DNA of 64,000 nucleotides from Pseudomonas silvicola. GTDB taxonomy: Bacteria > Pseudomonadota > Gammaproteobacteria > Pseudomonadales > Pseudomonadaceae. Position 1 is the stretch's first letter. Each line of letters begins with the position of its first letter. Shown piece after piece: positions 46,247 to 54,975 of this stretch. The stretch is taken from contig NZ_CP093280.1 of assembly GCF_026651855.1 (NCBI RefSeq), forward strand, positions 5,664,501 to 5,728,500, written 5' to 3'. The position numbers were made by a program, and so were the translations under genes. The notes beneath the pieces are model-generated. The model did no database searches, was not told where the DNA came from, and saw nothing but the letters and a program-made list of their open reading frames with translations.

Positions 46247-46744
46247 ATGGACGGTGAAAAAGCAGAAACTTGGTTGTTGAAGGATCTGGAGCCTGATTAT
46301 GAAGGCTACACCCAGGTGATCTTTCTAGCCAAACAGCACCCCACAGACCTAAACGCCCAAATTGCCGCCGCTTATGCCTGTGATCGCGCAGGCGATGAGC
46401 ATCAGGCGGTACGCTTCTATGAAATTGCGTGGGCCCTTGGCATTCCCTCCGCACTGCGGTTTGAGTTTCTGATTGGCTTGAGCAGCACCCTGAGGAATGT
46501 GGGGCGTGCTCAAGCGTCACTGGACTGGCTTGAAAAACTGAGTAAAGAGCATCCGGAGAATGCGGCATTAGCAGCCTTCATGGCGCTCACATTGCATGCA
46601 TTGGGCCAAACCGAACTGGCATTGGCGATGATGCTTGAGGCTGCGTTGAAAGCTGGGGATGGGAAGGGGCTCGCGCCTTATACACGAGCGTTGACCGAAT
46701 ATAGAAACGGGCTGAGCGCTACGGGCTCATCAGCTACTGTATGA
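46247..46744 (+). CDS. Tetratricopeptide-repeat protein (TPR_5-like)
   Basis: This 165-residue cytoplasmic helical protein contains a TPR-like pattern (ADLNAQIAAAYACDRAGDEHQAVRFYEIAWALG and AALAAFMALTLHALGQTELALAMM). It resembles short tetratricopeptide proteins beside GNAT genes. There is no signal peptide. No function can be assigned. It starts 85 bp after the acetyltransferase. Confidence 0.65.
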   Translation: MDGEKAETWLLKDLEPDYEGYTQVIFLAKQHPTDLNAQIAAAYACDRAGDEHQAVRFYEIAWALGIPSALRFEFLIGLSSTLRNVGRAQASLDWLEKLSKEHPENAALAAFMALTLHALGQTELALAMMLEAALKAGDGKGLAPYTRALTEYRNGLSATGSSATV

Positions 46745-46800
46745 CTATGGGTGTCGAAAGTGGCCACCCGCGACAGGCCGCTCTCGGCCAAAGCTGTCCT

Positions 46801-47349
46801 TCATGAATCTCGCTCAAACAACATCCTTTCCAGCGTATTGTCCTTCATCCGATAGTGATGATACAGCCCCGCCACCGCGTGCAAACCAATCAACCAATAC
46901 CCTGTAGTGCCAATCAGCTCATGCCAGTACTTGAGCTGTTTTGCGACGTCCGGGGCAATGGCTATCGGTGCCGGCACGTGAAAGCCAAAGTACGGGAACG
47001 GCTTATCGCCCGCTGCGAGCATCAGCCAGGCGAGGATGGGCGTCGCGATCATCAGCCCGTACAGCGCAAGGTGTGTCAGATGCGCGATAGCGGTCTGCCA
47101 AGCCGGTGGCTTTGGGGTGATCGGTGGTCGTGGGCTCAGGCGCCCGACCAAGCGAACCCACACCAGGGCGAAGATGCTTGTACCAAACAAGCCGTGAAAG
47201 CCCATGAGCAAACCCCGCGCTTCGCTGCCTTTGGGCAGATAACCCTTGATTTCAACACAGGCGTATACCCCGACGAACAGGGCCAGCATCAACCAGTGCA
47301 GGGTTATCGAAAGTGTTCCATATCGGGTCACTGCGGTGTCGCTGGTCAT
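46801..47349 (-). CDS. Cytochrome b561
   Basis: This 182-residue four-helix membrane cytochrome has the expected haem-ligand histidines in TLSITLHWLMLALFV, GFHGLFGTSIFALVW, THLALYG and YWHELIGTTGYWLIGLHAVAGLYHHY. It transfers electrons, probably from quinol, and may sense or relieve superoxide stress. It is divergent from the hemolysin-type operon, and CTTAAG-type boxes lie between, so the operon's response regulator could control both. Confidence 0.87.
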   Translation of the reverse strand: MTSDTAVTRYGTLSITLHWLMLALFVGVYACVEIKGYLPKGSEARGLLMGFHGLFGTSIFALVWVRLVGRLSPRPPITPKPPAWQTAIAHLTHLALYGLMIATPILAWLMLAAGDKPFPYFGFHVPAPIAIAPDVAKQLKYWHELIGTTGYWLIGLHAVAGLYHHYRMKDNTLERMLFERDS

Positions 47350-47428
47350 AGGAAGCGTCTCTTGATTGTTGTAAGGGAACCGTTGATCCGGTTGCCTTGA
47401 ACCGGCTGCGTAACCCTGCGCGTCCTGT

Positions 47429-47490
47429 CTTAAGAGAGTCTGAAGATCGACTCACAGGTTAACTTTTTTTCACCTTCAGACTTCGTTAAG
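47429..47490. promoter_or_regulatory. Inverted CTTAAG-N5-CTGAAG boxes for the operon's response regulator
   Basis: CTTAAG-AGAGT-CTGAAG (47429-47445) and its near-inverse CTTCAG-ACTTC-GTTAAG (47474-47490) face each other with 28 bp between. Hexamer direct repeats spaced five bases apart (11-bp period) fit OmpR/PmrA/QseB-type regulators that bind as head-to-tail dimers. The two copies could serve the divergent cytochrome b561 gene and the hemolysin operon. Binding by the response regulator at 51808 is inference. Confidence 0.6.
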
Positions 47491-47539
47491 AAATGGCTTG
47501 GATACTTCGCTCAAACCCATTGAGGGAGGCGTTCGGCCC

Positions 47540-48217
47540 ATGCCCGATTTTGACTGGAACATACCCCTGCCATTGCATTTCGGCCAAGCTGAAACGCCGC
47601 CGTTGACCTTGATAGGTGCGTTGCCGGACGACGCTTTGCGAGAGAAGCTCGAAGCCTTTATCCAGCAACGTTTCCGCAAGGCCCACGGCGCCGACATCCG
47701 CCACTTCATGCCTGAGCTGTTCGGCATGCACAACGGTGAGGGCCAGTTGTGCGCAGTGGCCGGTGTGCGTCGCGCGCACCTTGAACCGCTCTTTCTGGAG
47801 CGATATCTGGACGAGCCGATCGAGCCATTGGTTAGCGCGGCGGCTGATCACTCGGTAGACCGAAATGCCATTGTCGAGGTCGGCAGTCTGGCGGCCAGCG
47901 ACACCGGCAGCGCGCGCCTGAGCATCATCGCCATCACCTATCTGCTGGCCATGGGTGGCCTGGAATGGGTGACGTTCACCGGCAATATCGGACTGGTCAA
48001 CAGCTTCCGTCGTCTCGGCCTGAAACCCGTGACATTGTGCGCCGCTGATCCGGATCGACTGGGTGACGAGCGTCAACATTGGGGCAGTTATTACGAGAGT
48101 AAACCCTGGGTGCACGTCGGCGACATCCGCGCCGGGTTCGTCCACCTACGCAATATCGGCCTGTTCAGCCGCCTGGGTTTGCCGACCCCCATTGAAGGAG
48201 CCTGCCATGTCGCTTGA
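47540..48217 (+). CDS. Thermostable hemolysin family protein
   Basis: This 225-residue protein starts MPDFDWNIPLPLHF, preceded by GAGGGAGGC. It matches what I recall of the thermostable delta-VPH (Hemolysin_T) family: RKAHGADIRHFMPELFGM, LCAVAGVRRA, EVGSLAAS and FTGNIGLVNSFRRLGL. Newer views place it among GNAT-like acyltransferases, so hemolysis need not be its real function. An upstream TTG start at 47498 is weaker. It overlaps the ligase gene by 11 bp and heads the operon. Confidence 0.78.
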   Translation: MPDFDWNIPLPLHFGQAETPPLTLIGALPDDALREKLEAFIQQRFRKAHGADIRHFMPELFGMHNGEGQLCAVAGVRRAHLEPLFLERYLDEPIEPLVSAAADHSVDRNAIVEVGSLAASDTGSARLSIIAITYLLAMGGLEWVTFTGNIGLVNSFRRLGLKPVTLCAADPDRLGDERQHWGSYYESKPWVHVGDIRAGFVHLRNIGLFSRLGLPTPIEGACHVA

Positions 48218-49688
48218 ACTGCACCGTTTTCAGGAAACCTTGCGCGAGCATGCCCGACGCAACGACAACGCGACCGCGCTGTGGGGCGATACGCTGAAAC
48301 TCGATTACGCCACCCTGTATGCAGAAGTGCTGTACCGCCAGGAGCGCCTGCGCGACGAGCAGGTGCAAGTCGTCGCCCTGGCGCTGGACAACGGCGTCGA
48401 CGCAATGCTCTGGGATCTGGCGGTGTTGTTCGAAGGGTTGACCTGCGTAACGCTGCCGCCGTTTTTCAGCGCGGCACAACGCGCCCATTGTCTGGAGCAG
48501 AGTCAGGCCGAACGCGTGATTGCAGAACCGGAGCTGGAACCCGAACTGCGCGCTGCCGGCTATGAGCAACGCGGCGAGTTCTGGTGCCGCGCCTTCAGCA
48601 GTCAAAGACGCATGCCGATGGGCACCGCCAAACTGACCTTCACCTCTGGCACCACCGGCACGCCGAAAGGTGTTTGCCTGAGTGCCGACAGCCTGTTGCG
48701 GGTCGCACGAGAGTTGCATCAGGCGAGCGAAACCACCAGCCCGCGACATCACTTGGCACTGCTGCCGTTGGCGATACTACTGGAGAACCTGGGCTGTTAT
48801 GCCGCGCTGTATGCCGGTGCGATGCTCAGTTTGCCGAGCCAGAAAACCCTGGGCATTCAGGGTGCCAATAGCGTCGATGTCGTGCACCTGTTGGGTTATC
48901 TGGCCGGGCGTGCGCCGGAGAGTCTTATCCTGGTGCCACAGCTGTTGCTGATGCTAGTCAGCGCGGCCGAACAGAAAGCCTTTTCCCCGCATACTCTGCG
49001 CTTTGCGGCGGTCGGTGGTGCACGAGTTTCCGAAGGTTTGCTGGCCCGTGCGCAACGGGTCGGCATACCCGTTTTTGAAGGTTACGGCTTATCCGAATGC
49101 GCGTCAGTCGTGTGCCTTAACCGCCCCGGCGCACTCCGCCGCGGCAGCGTCGGTAGACCGCTGCCCCATGTCGACGTGCGGTTGGCCGAAGACGGTGAAG
49201 TGCTAATCAAGGGCTCGACGCTCCTCGGTTATCTAGGGGGCGCACCGTACGCCGATGAGTGGTGGCCGAGCGGCGACCTCGGCGAGTTCGACCCGGAAGG
49301 TTTTCTTTACCTCAAAGGCCGCAAGAAGCATCAGTTCGTCACCAGCTACGGGCGCAACGTCAACCCGGAATGGGTCGAGGCCGAGCTGACCCAGCGCCGC
49401 CAAATCGCTCAGGCTTTCGTTTATGGCGAGTCCTTGCCGCGTAATCACGCCCTGCTCTGGCCGCATCGCCAGGACTGCACCGATGCCGAACTAGCCGCTG
49501 CCGTCGCCGAAGCCAACGAGGCGTTGCCCGATTACGCCCAGGTGCATCAGTGGACGCGCCTGCCGCACCCCTTCACCACCGCCAATGGCTTTCTAACTGC
49601 CAATGGCAGACCACGCCGCGACGCCATCGTCGCGCAGTACTACCCCCTATTGACCGAATCCGTTGTCCGGGAGGAACCCTCATCATGA
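48207..49688 (+). CDS. AMP-forming acyl ligase (ANL superfamily)
   Basis: This 493-residue adenylating enzyme has the P-loop LTFTSGTTGTPKGV, A5 GYGLSECASVV, and hinge SGDLGEFDPEGFLYLKGRKKHQFVTSYGRNV. The C-terminal A10 region reads NGFLTANGRPRRDAI. The lysine usual in GK-I-R is replaced by Arg in this register, which could affect adenylation. It probably activates a fatty or other carboxylic acid for transfer to the GNAT-like partner. It overlaps both neighbours, and thus is tightly co-translated. Confidence 0.85.
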   Translation: MSLELHRFQETLREHARRNDNATALWGDTLKLDYATLYAEVLYRQERLRDEQVQVVALALDNGVDAMLWDLAVLFEGLTCVTLPPFFSAAQRAHCLEQSQAERVIAEPELEPELRAAGYEQRGEFWCRAFSSQRRMPMGTAKLTFTSGTTGTPKGVCLSADSLLRVARELHQASETTSPRHHLALLPLAILLENLGCYAALYAGAMLSLPSQKTLGIQGANSVDVVHLLGYLAGRAPESLILVPQLLLMLVSAAEQKAFSPHTLRFAAVGGARVSEGLLARAQRVGIPVFEGYGLSECASVVCLNRPGALRRGSVGRPLPHVDVRLAEDGEVLIKGSTLLGYLGGAPYADEWWPSGDLGEFDPEGFLYLKGRKKHQFVTSYGRNVNPEWVEAELTQRRQIAQAFVYGESLPRNHALLWPHRQDCTDAELAAAVAEANEALPDYAQVHQWTRLPHPFTTANGFLTANGRPRRDAIVAQYYPLLTESVVREEPSS

Positions 49689-50359
49689 GTTTTTTCGACA
49701 CCCTTCAAGAAGCCACACAGGCTGAACGCCACGAGCTGTTCAACCTGCCGATCATCGTCGATGCGTTGCACGGCAAGGTCAGCCTCGATAGCTATCGGGC
49801 TTTTCTCGCACAGGCTTACTACCACGTGCGCCACACCGTGCCATTGATGATGGCATGCGGCGCACGTTTGCCGACGCGTCTTGAATGGTTGCGCAAAGCT
49901 GTGTGCGAGTACATTGAAGACGAATACGGCCACGAACAGTGGGTGCTCAACGACATTGCGGCCTGCGGAGGTGATCGCAAGGCCGTGCATGATGGCGAGC
50001 CTTCGCTGCCGATTGAGCTGATGGTGAGCTTCCTTTATGACCTGATCGCCCGAGGCAACCCGGTGGGTCTGTTCGGCATGGTCAATGTCCTCGAAGGCAC
50101 CAGCATCGCCCTGGCCACACACGCGGCAGGGAGCATTCGGGAGCGCTTGGCGTTGCCGGAAACCGCCTTCAGTTACCTGAGTTCTCACGGTTCGCTCGAC
50201 ATCGAACACATGCAAACCTATCGCCACCTGATGAACCAATTGGAAGATCCTGAGGATCAAGCAGCAGTGATTCATGCTTCAAAAGTAGTGTACCGACTAT
50301 ACACCGACATGTTTCGTGGCCTGCCGCGTGACGCGGAGACTGAACGTGCAGCTGCGTAA
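49685..50359 (+). CDS. Iron-containing redox enzyme, haem-oxygenase-like diiron fold
   Basis: This 224-residue protein starts MSFFDTLQEATQAERHELFN. It has the helical pattern of TenA/CADD-like HDO oxidases with candidate iron ligands in YIEDEYGHEQW, VNVLEGTSIA and SLDIEHMQTYRH. Related HDOs carry out oxygen-dependent cleavage or N-oxygenation (for example UndA, CADD). Overlaps the ligase stop by four bases as ATGA. Substrate is not known. Likely acts on the ligase/acyltransferase product. Confidence 0.75.
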   Translation: MSFFDTLQEATQAERHELFNLPIIVDALHGKVSLDSYRAFLAQAYYHVRHTVPLMMACGARLPTRLEWLRKAVCEYIEDEYGHEQWVLNDIAACGGDRKAVHDGEPSLPIELMVSFLYDLIARGNPVGLFGMVNVLEGTSIALATHAAGSIRERLALPETAFSYLSSHGSLDIEHMQTYRHLMNQLEDPEDQAAVIHASKVVYRLYTDMFRGLPRDAETERAAA

Positions 50360-51155
50360 TGCGCGTGTGGTCTTGACCGGCGCCAGTGGCGGTATCGGCA
50401 TGGCTATCGCCGAAGCCTTGTGCGCCGCCGGTGCTCGCGTATTGGCCGTGGCGCGGCATCACGAAGCCTTGGCCCCGCTGCTCGAACGCTACCCTGACGC
50501 CCTGTGCTGCGTCGCGGCTGACCTGACACGCCCAGGTGACCGACGCAATGTACTCGCCGCCGCCGAAGAAATTGGCGGAGTCAATCTGTTGATCAACGCC
50601 GCAGGGGTGAACCACTTCGCCATGCTCGAACAGCTCGAAGACAGTGACATCAACGCGATGCTCGCGGTGAACATCAGCGCACCGATCTACCTGACCAAGC
50701 TATTGCTGCCGCTACTCAAGCAGCCCGACAGCGCCATGGTAGTCAACGTCGGCTCGACCTATGGCTCGATCGGCTATGCCGGATACACCAGCTATTGCGC
50801 GACCAAATTTGCCCTGCGCGGGTTCTCCGAAGCGTTGCGCCGGGAGCTGGCCGACACCCGGATAAGCGTGCTCTACGTCGCACCGCGGGCCACCCGCACG
50901 TCGATGAATAGCGCGACGGCGCAAGCCCTGAACGACGCGCTCAAGGCCAACGTCGATGATCCGCAAATCGTAGCCTCCGCGGTGATCCATGCGATTGCGG
51001 GTGACCGCCGCGACCTGTATCTGGGATGGCCCGAACGCTTCTTCGTGCGCCTCAACAATCTACTGCCGCAACTGGTCGATCGAGGTCTGCGCAAGCAGTT
51101 GCCCCTGATCCGTCGCTTCAGCGAAAAACCCGATAACGAGACCCACAAGCCATGA
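50346..51155 (+). CDS. Short-chain dehydrogenase/reductase
   Basis: This 269-residue SDR starts with GTG at 50346. It has the cofactor motif TGASGGIGMAIAEAL, NAAGVNHF and the active-site YTSYCATKFALRGF (Tyr-x3-Lys) with Ser in VNVGSTYGS. It is NAD(P)-dependent. It overlaps the diiron gene by 14 bp. In this operon it may reduce or oxidise the carbonyl made by its partners. The C-terminal LNNLLPQLVDRGLRKQLPLIRRF is hydrophobic but not a clear membrane segment. Confidence 0.85.
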   Translation: MQLRNARVVLTGASGGIGMAIAEALCAAGARVLAVARHHEALAPLLERYPDALCCVAADLTRPGDRRNVLAAAEEIGGVNLLINAAGVNHFAMLEQLEDSDINAMLAVNISAPIYLTKLLLPLLKQPDSAMVVNVGSTYGSIGYAGYTSYCATKFALRGFSEALRRELADTRISVLYVAPRATRTSMNSATAQALNDALKANVDDPQIVASAVIHAIAGDRRDLYLGWPERFFVRLNNLLPQLVDRGLRKQLPLIRRFSEKPDNETHKP

Positions 51156-51796
51156 AAAAAATCGTTGCGTGCCTGTTGATAGCAACTCTCAGCCAAAGCG
51201 TCTGGGCCCTGGAGGCCGCCGACCAGCAGCGCCTGAGCAACATTCAACAAACCTGGGCGCACATCCAATATGAAGTGGCGGAAAAACAGCGCGCTGCCGC
51301 GTTTGAGCAGTTGTCCAGCGAAACCCAGGCGTTCACTGCGCAGCGCCCAGCGGTGGCCGAAGCCTGGATCTGGAGAGGCATTGTCACCAGCAGTTGGGCC
51401 GGTGCCGAAGGAGGGCTCGGAGCGTTAGGCAAAGCCAAGGAAGCCAAGGCCGACCTGGAGAGATCCCTGACCCTGGACCCCAAGGCTCTGCAAGGCTCGG
51501 CCTATACCAGCCTGGCGGCGCTGTATGATCGTGTGCCCGGCTGGCCCATCGGCTTCGGCGACAGCGACAAAGCTGAACAGCTGCTCAGGCAGGCGCTGCA
51601 ACTCAACCCCGATGGCATCGACAGCCTATACTTCTGGGGCGATCACCTCTACCGTCAGAAACACTACGCTGAAGCAAAAGCAGCGCTGCAAAAAGCCCTG
51701 CAGGCGTCGCCGCGTCCCGGCCGTGAAACGGCAGATGCGGGACGCCGCAACGATATCGCCGCTGTGCTGGTGGACGTCAACAAGAAACTCGACTGA
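51152..51796 (+). CDS. Exported TPR-like protein
   Basis: This 214-residue protein has a Sec signal peptide (MKKIVACLLIATLSQSVWA-LE) and several tetratricopeptide-like helix pairs (ADLERSLTLDPKALQGSAYTSLAALYDR and EQLLRQALQLNPDGIDSLYFWGDHLYRQ). It starts as ATGA overlapping the SDR stop. It is probably periplasmic and could be a scaffold or a signal input for the downstream kinase. Not a known named protein. Confidence 0.7.
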   Translation: MKKIVACLLIATLSQSVWALEAADQQRLSNIQQTWAHIQYEVAEKQRAAAFEQLSSETQAFTAQRPAVAEAWIWRGIVTSSWAGAEGGLGALGKAKEAKADLERSLTLDPKALQGSAYTSLAALYDRVPGWPIGFGDSDKAEQLLRQALQLNPDGIDSLYFWGDHLYRQKHYAEAKAALQKALQASPRPGRETADAGRRNDIAAVLVDVNKKLD

Positions 51797-51807
51797 CAGG
51801 AGTCCGC

Positions 51808-52467
51808 GTGCGTTTATTACTGATTGAGGATGATGGGGCGCTAGGTGAAGGCATCCATCAAGCGCTGGGGCGCGAAGGCTACACCGTCGATTGGCTCAAG
51901 GACGGCAGCAGCGCGTTGCATGCCCTGCTCAGCGAAACGTTCGATGTCGCCGTGCTGGATCTCGGTTTGCCACGCATGGACGGTCTCGAAGTGCTGCGGC
52001 GCCTGCGCGATAGCGGCTCGAACCTTCCGGTGTTGATTCTCACCGCCCGCGATGCAACTGAAGATCGCATTGCGGGGCTGGATGCCGGTGCCGACGACTA
52101 CCTGATCAAACCGTTCGACCTGGCCGAACTCAAGGCGCGATTGCGAGCGTTGTTGCGCCGCAGTGCCGGGCGCGCGCAAGCGCTGATCGAGCATGCCGGC
52201 ATCATCCTCAACCCCGGTACCCAGCAGGTCAGCTACCAGGGCCTTCCCGTAGCACTGACGCCCAAGGAGTATCAGTTGCTGCATGAACTGCTCTCACCTC
52301 CGGGCCGGGTGATGACTCGAGATCAACTGATGCAACTGCTCTACGGCTGGAGTGAGGAAGCGGAAAGTAACACGCTGGAAGTACACATCTATCACCTGCG
52401 CAAAAAGTTCTCTACTGAGCTGATCCGTACCATTCGGGGTGTGGGCTATCTAGTGGAGGAGCGCTGA
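51808..52467 (+). CDS. OmpR/QseB-type response regulator
   Basis: This 219-residue regulator has a CheY domain with acidic pocket IEDDG, phosphoacceptor Asp51 in VLDLGLPRMDG, and LTARDATEDRIAGLDAGADDYLIKPF, followed by a winged-helix DNA-binding domain (LTPKEYQLLHELLSPPGRVMTRDQLM and LEVHIYHLRKKF). It starts 11 bp after the TPR gene and overlaps the kinase by one base. Resembles QseB/PmrA-like regulators that use CTTAAG-type sites, as seen upstream of the operon. Confidence 0.9.
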   Translation: MRLLLIEDDGALGEGIHQALGREGYTVDWLKDGSSALHALLSETFDVAVLDLGLPRMDGLEVLRRLRDSGSNLPVLILTARDATEDRIAGLDAGADDYLIKPFDLAELKARLRALLRRSAGRAQALIEHAGIILNPGTQQVSYQGLPVALTPKEYQLLHELLSPPGRVMTRDQLMQLLYGWSEEAESNTLEVHIYHLRKKFSTELIRTIRGVGYLVEER

Positions 52468-53831
52468 TGACTTCGATCCGCCGCCGTACATTGACGTTGA
52501 TCATTGGCCTGCTGCTGGCCGGTCTGGCGGTGCTCAGCCTCTTCAATCTGCACGATAGCAACCACGAAATCGCCGAGGTTTACGATGCTCAATTGGCGCA
52601 GAACGCGCGCTTATTGCAAGGGGTGATGCGCATGCCGCTGGCGAGCAAGCAGCAAGCCGAACTGTACCGGGCCTTCAACATCGCACTGGGCGAAGCGGTG
52701 CCGCGCGGCGATGGTCATCCATACGAACGGAAAATTGCTTTTCAGGTTTGGAGCCCTGGCGGGGAGGTGCTGGTGCACACCGCCAGCGCACCCTCCTTCG
52801 GTTCACCGCCGACGCAACCGGGTTTCAGTGATGTGGTGGATTTGAACCATCGTCATTGGCGCGCCTTTCTCCTTGAAGACCCACAGAACGGCATGCGCGT
52901 CTGGGTTGGCGAGCTCGATGATGTGCGCGCTGATCTGGTCGACCGCATCGTGCGTCATACGCTGTGGCCGAACATCGTCGGCAGTTTACTGCTCGCGGCG
53001 ATGGTCTGGCTCGCTATAGGCTGGGGCTTGAAGCCCTTGGCAAACATGGCCGAGACCCTGCGTGCCCGCCACAGCGGTTCACTTGAGCCGTTGCAACTGG
53101 CACCGTTGCCCAGCGAACTTGAGCCCATGCAGGCGGCGCTCAACCGCATGCTAGCGCAGATTCAAGAAGTGCTTGGCCGTGAACGACGCTTCATTGCCGA
53201 CGCCGCCCACGAAATGCGTACGCCACTCGCCGTGCTGCGCGTTCACGCGCAAAACCTGCTGGAGGCAGGCACAGAAGAGGAACGTCGACAATCGCTGGAA
53301 TTTCTCATCTCAGGCGTTGATCGCACCAGCCGACTGGTCAACCAGTTACTGACCATGGCGCGACTGGAACCCCAACCCAATCCGCCACCGCTACAGCGTA
53401 TCGACCTCAGCGACACCGTGCGTAATAGTCTCGTGCAACTGACACCGTGGTTGTTGAGCAAAAACCTTGAACTGATATTCGATGTCAGCGACCAGCCATT
53501 TTATGTATTTGCCAACCCCGCCGCCATCGACATCGCGCTGAGCAACCTGATCACCAACGCAGCCAATTTCTCTCCCGAACACGGAGTAATCGCTGTGCAA
53601 CTGAACCAGGCTGATGGCTTCTGTCATTTGACCGTCGACGACCAGGGGCCGGGAATTGATGAGTCATGCAGAGAGCGATTATTTGAGCGTTTCTATAGCC
53701 GAGGAACGGCGCAAGGAGCCGGTTTGGGGCTAACCATCGTCAACACAATCGCCATGCGCTTGAACGGTCGTATTGAACTGGCAAACCGGGCCGAAGGAGG
53801 TTTGAAGGCTACGTTATCAATTCCAGCCTAA
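52467..53831 (+). CDS. Sensor histidine kinase
   Basis: This 454-residue membrane kinase has two transmembrane segments flanking a periplasmic domain (about residues 30-165), a HisKA domain with phosphoacceptor His248 in IADAAHEMRTPLAVL, and an HATPase_c domain (LSNLITNAANFSPEH and DDQGPGIDESCRERLFERFY, GLGLTIVNTIAMRLNG). It is paired with the response regulator and closes the hemolysin-ligase-diiron-SDR operon. Signal unknown, possibly the operon's own product. Confidence 0.88.
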   Translation: MTSIRRRTLTLIIGLLLAGLAVLSLFNLHDSNHEIAEVYDAQLAQNARLLQGVMRMPLASKQQAELYRAFNIALGEAVPRGDGHPYERKIAFQVWSPGGEVLVHTASAPSFGSPPTQPGFSDVVDLNHRHWRAFLLEDPQNGMRVWVGELDDVRADLVDRIVRHTLWPNIVGSLLLAAMVWLAIGWGLKPLANMAETLRARHSGSLEPLQLAPLPSELEPMQAALNRMLAQIQEVLGRERRFIADAAHEMRTPLAVLRVHAQNLLEAGTEEERRQSLEFLISGVDRTSRLVNQLLTMARLEPQPNPPPLQRIDLSDTVRNSLVQLTPWLLSKNLELIFDVSDQPFYVFANPAAIDIALSNLITNAANFSPEHGVIAVQLNQADGFCHLTVDDQGPGIDESCRERLFERFYSRGTAQGAGLGLTIVNTIAMRLNGRIELANRAEGGLKATLSIPA

Positions 53832-54230
53832 GAACCAAGGTAAAACCGCTATCATGCCCTTCGTACCCAGCTTTCCCTCGAAGATCACGAAGGCATAGAA
53901 CCAGATCTGATTGTGGCTGGAATAGATAAAGCGTTCAGCATCCACAAAAAACCATTACCGGAATCAACTGCCACCCGCGCAATAATGTTAACAACCACCC
54001 CGCTGATCATCACTATCCCCCGACACTAATGGCGAGATTATCAGGGCACTTTCCTTTTTTCACCTTGCTGCTGGTAGCTGTATACGGCGGGGCGGGTCGA
54101 TGGTGAGCTTTCGCTTTGGGCAATCGTGCTCAAGTGTATTCCGCCCAGGAATACCCCCATGAAAATCATCCATTTCACTATTGTTCTCTTATCTCATAGC
54201 GTGCTGTCTTCTGCATCAGGAGATCAATTC
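53832..54230. other. Intergenic region after the two-component genes
   Basis: About 399 bp separate the kinase from the GST gene. Only a CAGGAGATCAATTC ribosome-binding region before the GST start is clear. No gene, promoter hexamer pair or repeat was recognised; it may contain decayed sequence. Confidence 0.4.
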
Positions 54231-54857
54231 ATGGACCGCATGCGTTTATACGTCGATTCTCAATTCACCAGCCCCTACGCCCTGTCGGCCTTTGTTGCAC
54301 TGAAGGAGAAAGGTATCGACTTCATGATGAACACCGTTGACCTGCAGGCACTCGAAAACCAGGCAGACGCCTACGCCCTTCTCTCGCAAACCCAAAGGGT
54401 CCCTGCCCTGGTGCATGGCGACTTTGCCTTGTCCGAATCGTCAGCGATCACGGAGTATCTCGAAACCGTTTATCCTCAGGTGCCCATCTATCCAACCGAT
54501 GTTCGGCTGCTTGCAAAAGCGCGGCAGGTGCAAGCATGGATTCGCAGCGACCTGTTACCCATTCGCCAGGAGCGCTCCACGCTCGGGGTGTTCTACGGCG
54601 TGCAATCCAGCCCCTTGTCGCCGACCGCCAGTGCCTGCGCCGATAAATTGTTCAGCGCCGCACGGGCATTACTTGAGGACAACGCGGAATATCTGTTTGG
54701 CCGGTGGTCGATAGCCGATGTTGATCTGGCGCTGATGCTCAACCGGCTGATATTCAATGGCGATGCTGTGCCCGCGGGCCTGGTGGAATACGCGCGACGG
54801 CAGTGGCAGCGTCCCAGCGTGCAGGCGTGGGTCACACTTTCCCGTCCGCCGCTTTGA
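54231..54857 (+). CDS. Glutathione S-transferase, YfcF-like
   Basis: This 208-residue protein starts MDRMRLYVDSQFTSPYALSAF. The N-terminal thioredoxin-like domain has QRVPALVHGDFALSESSAITEYLE (the GSH-binding Val-Pro and Glu-Ser), followed by an all-helical C-terminal domain. It conjugates or uses glutathione, perhaps in peroxide or electrophile defence. The in-frame extension from 54126 has no GST similarity, so ATG 54231 behind CAGGAGAT is used. Confidence 0.82.
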   Translation: MDRMRLYVDSQFTSPYALSAFVALKEKGIDFMMNTVDLQALENQADAYALLSQTQRVPALVHGDFALSESSAITEYLETVYPQVPIYPTDVRLLAKARQVQAWIRSDLLPIRQERSTLGVFYGVQSSPLSPTASACADKLFSAARALLEDNAEYLFGRWSIADVDLALMLNRLIFNGDAVPAGLVEYARRQWQRPSVQAWVTLSRPPL

Positions 54858-54975
54858 ATCCAGGCGCTGGCCCCACTCAACCCCGGTGCAGACCGCATCA
54901 AGCCAGGTGGCGAGCGGTCGAAGGTGATGTTCGTCGGGCGCTTGCCACCTGTGCAACGGTGACCGTCTCAAGCGC

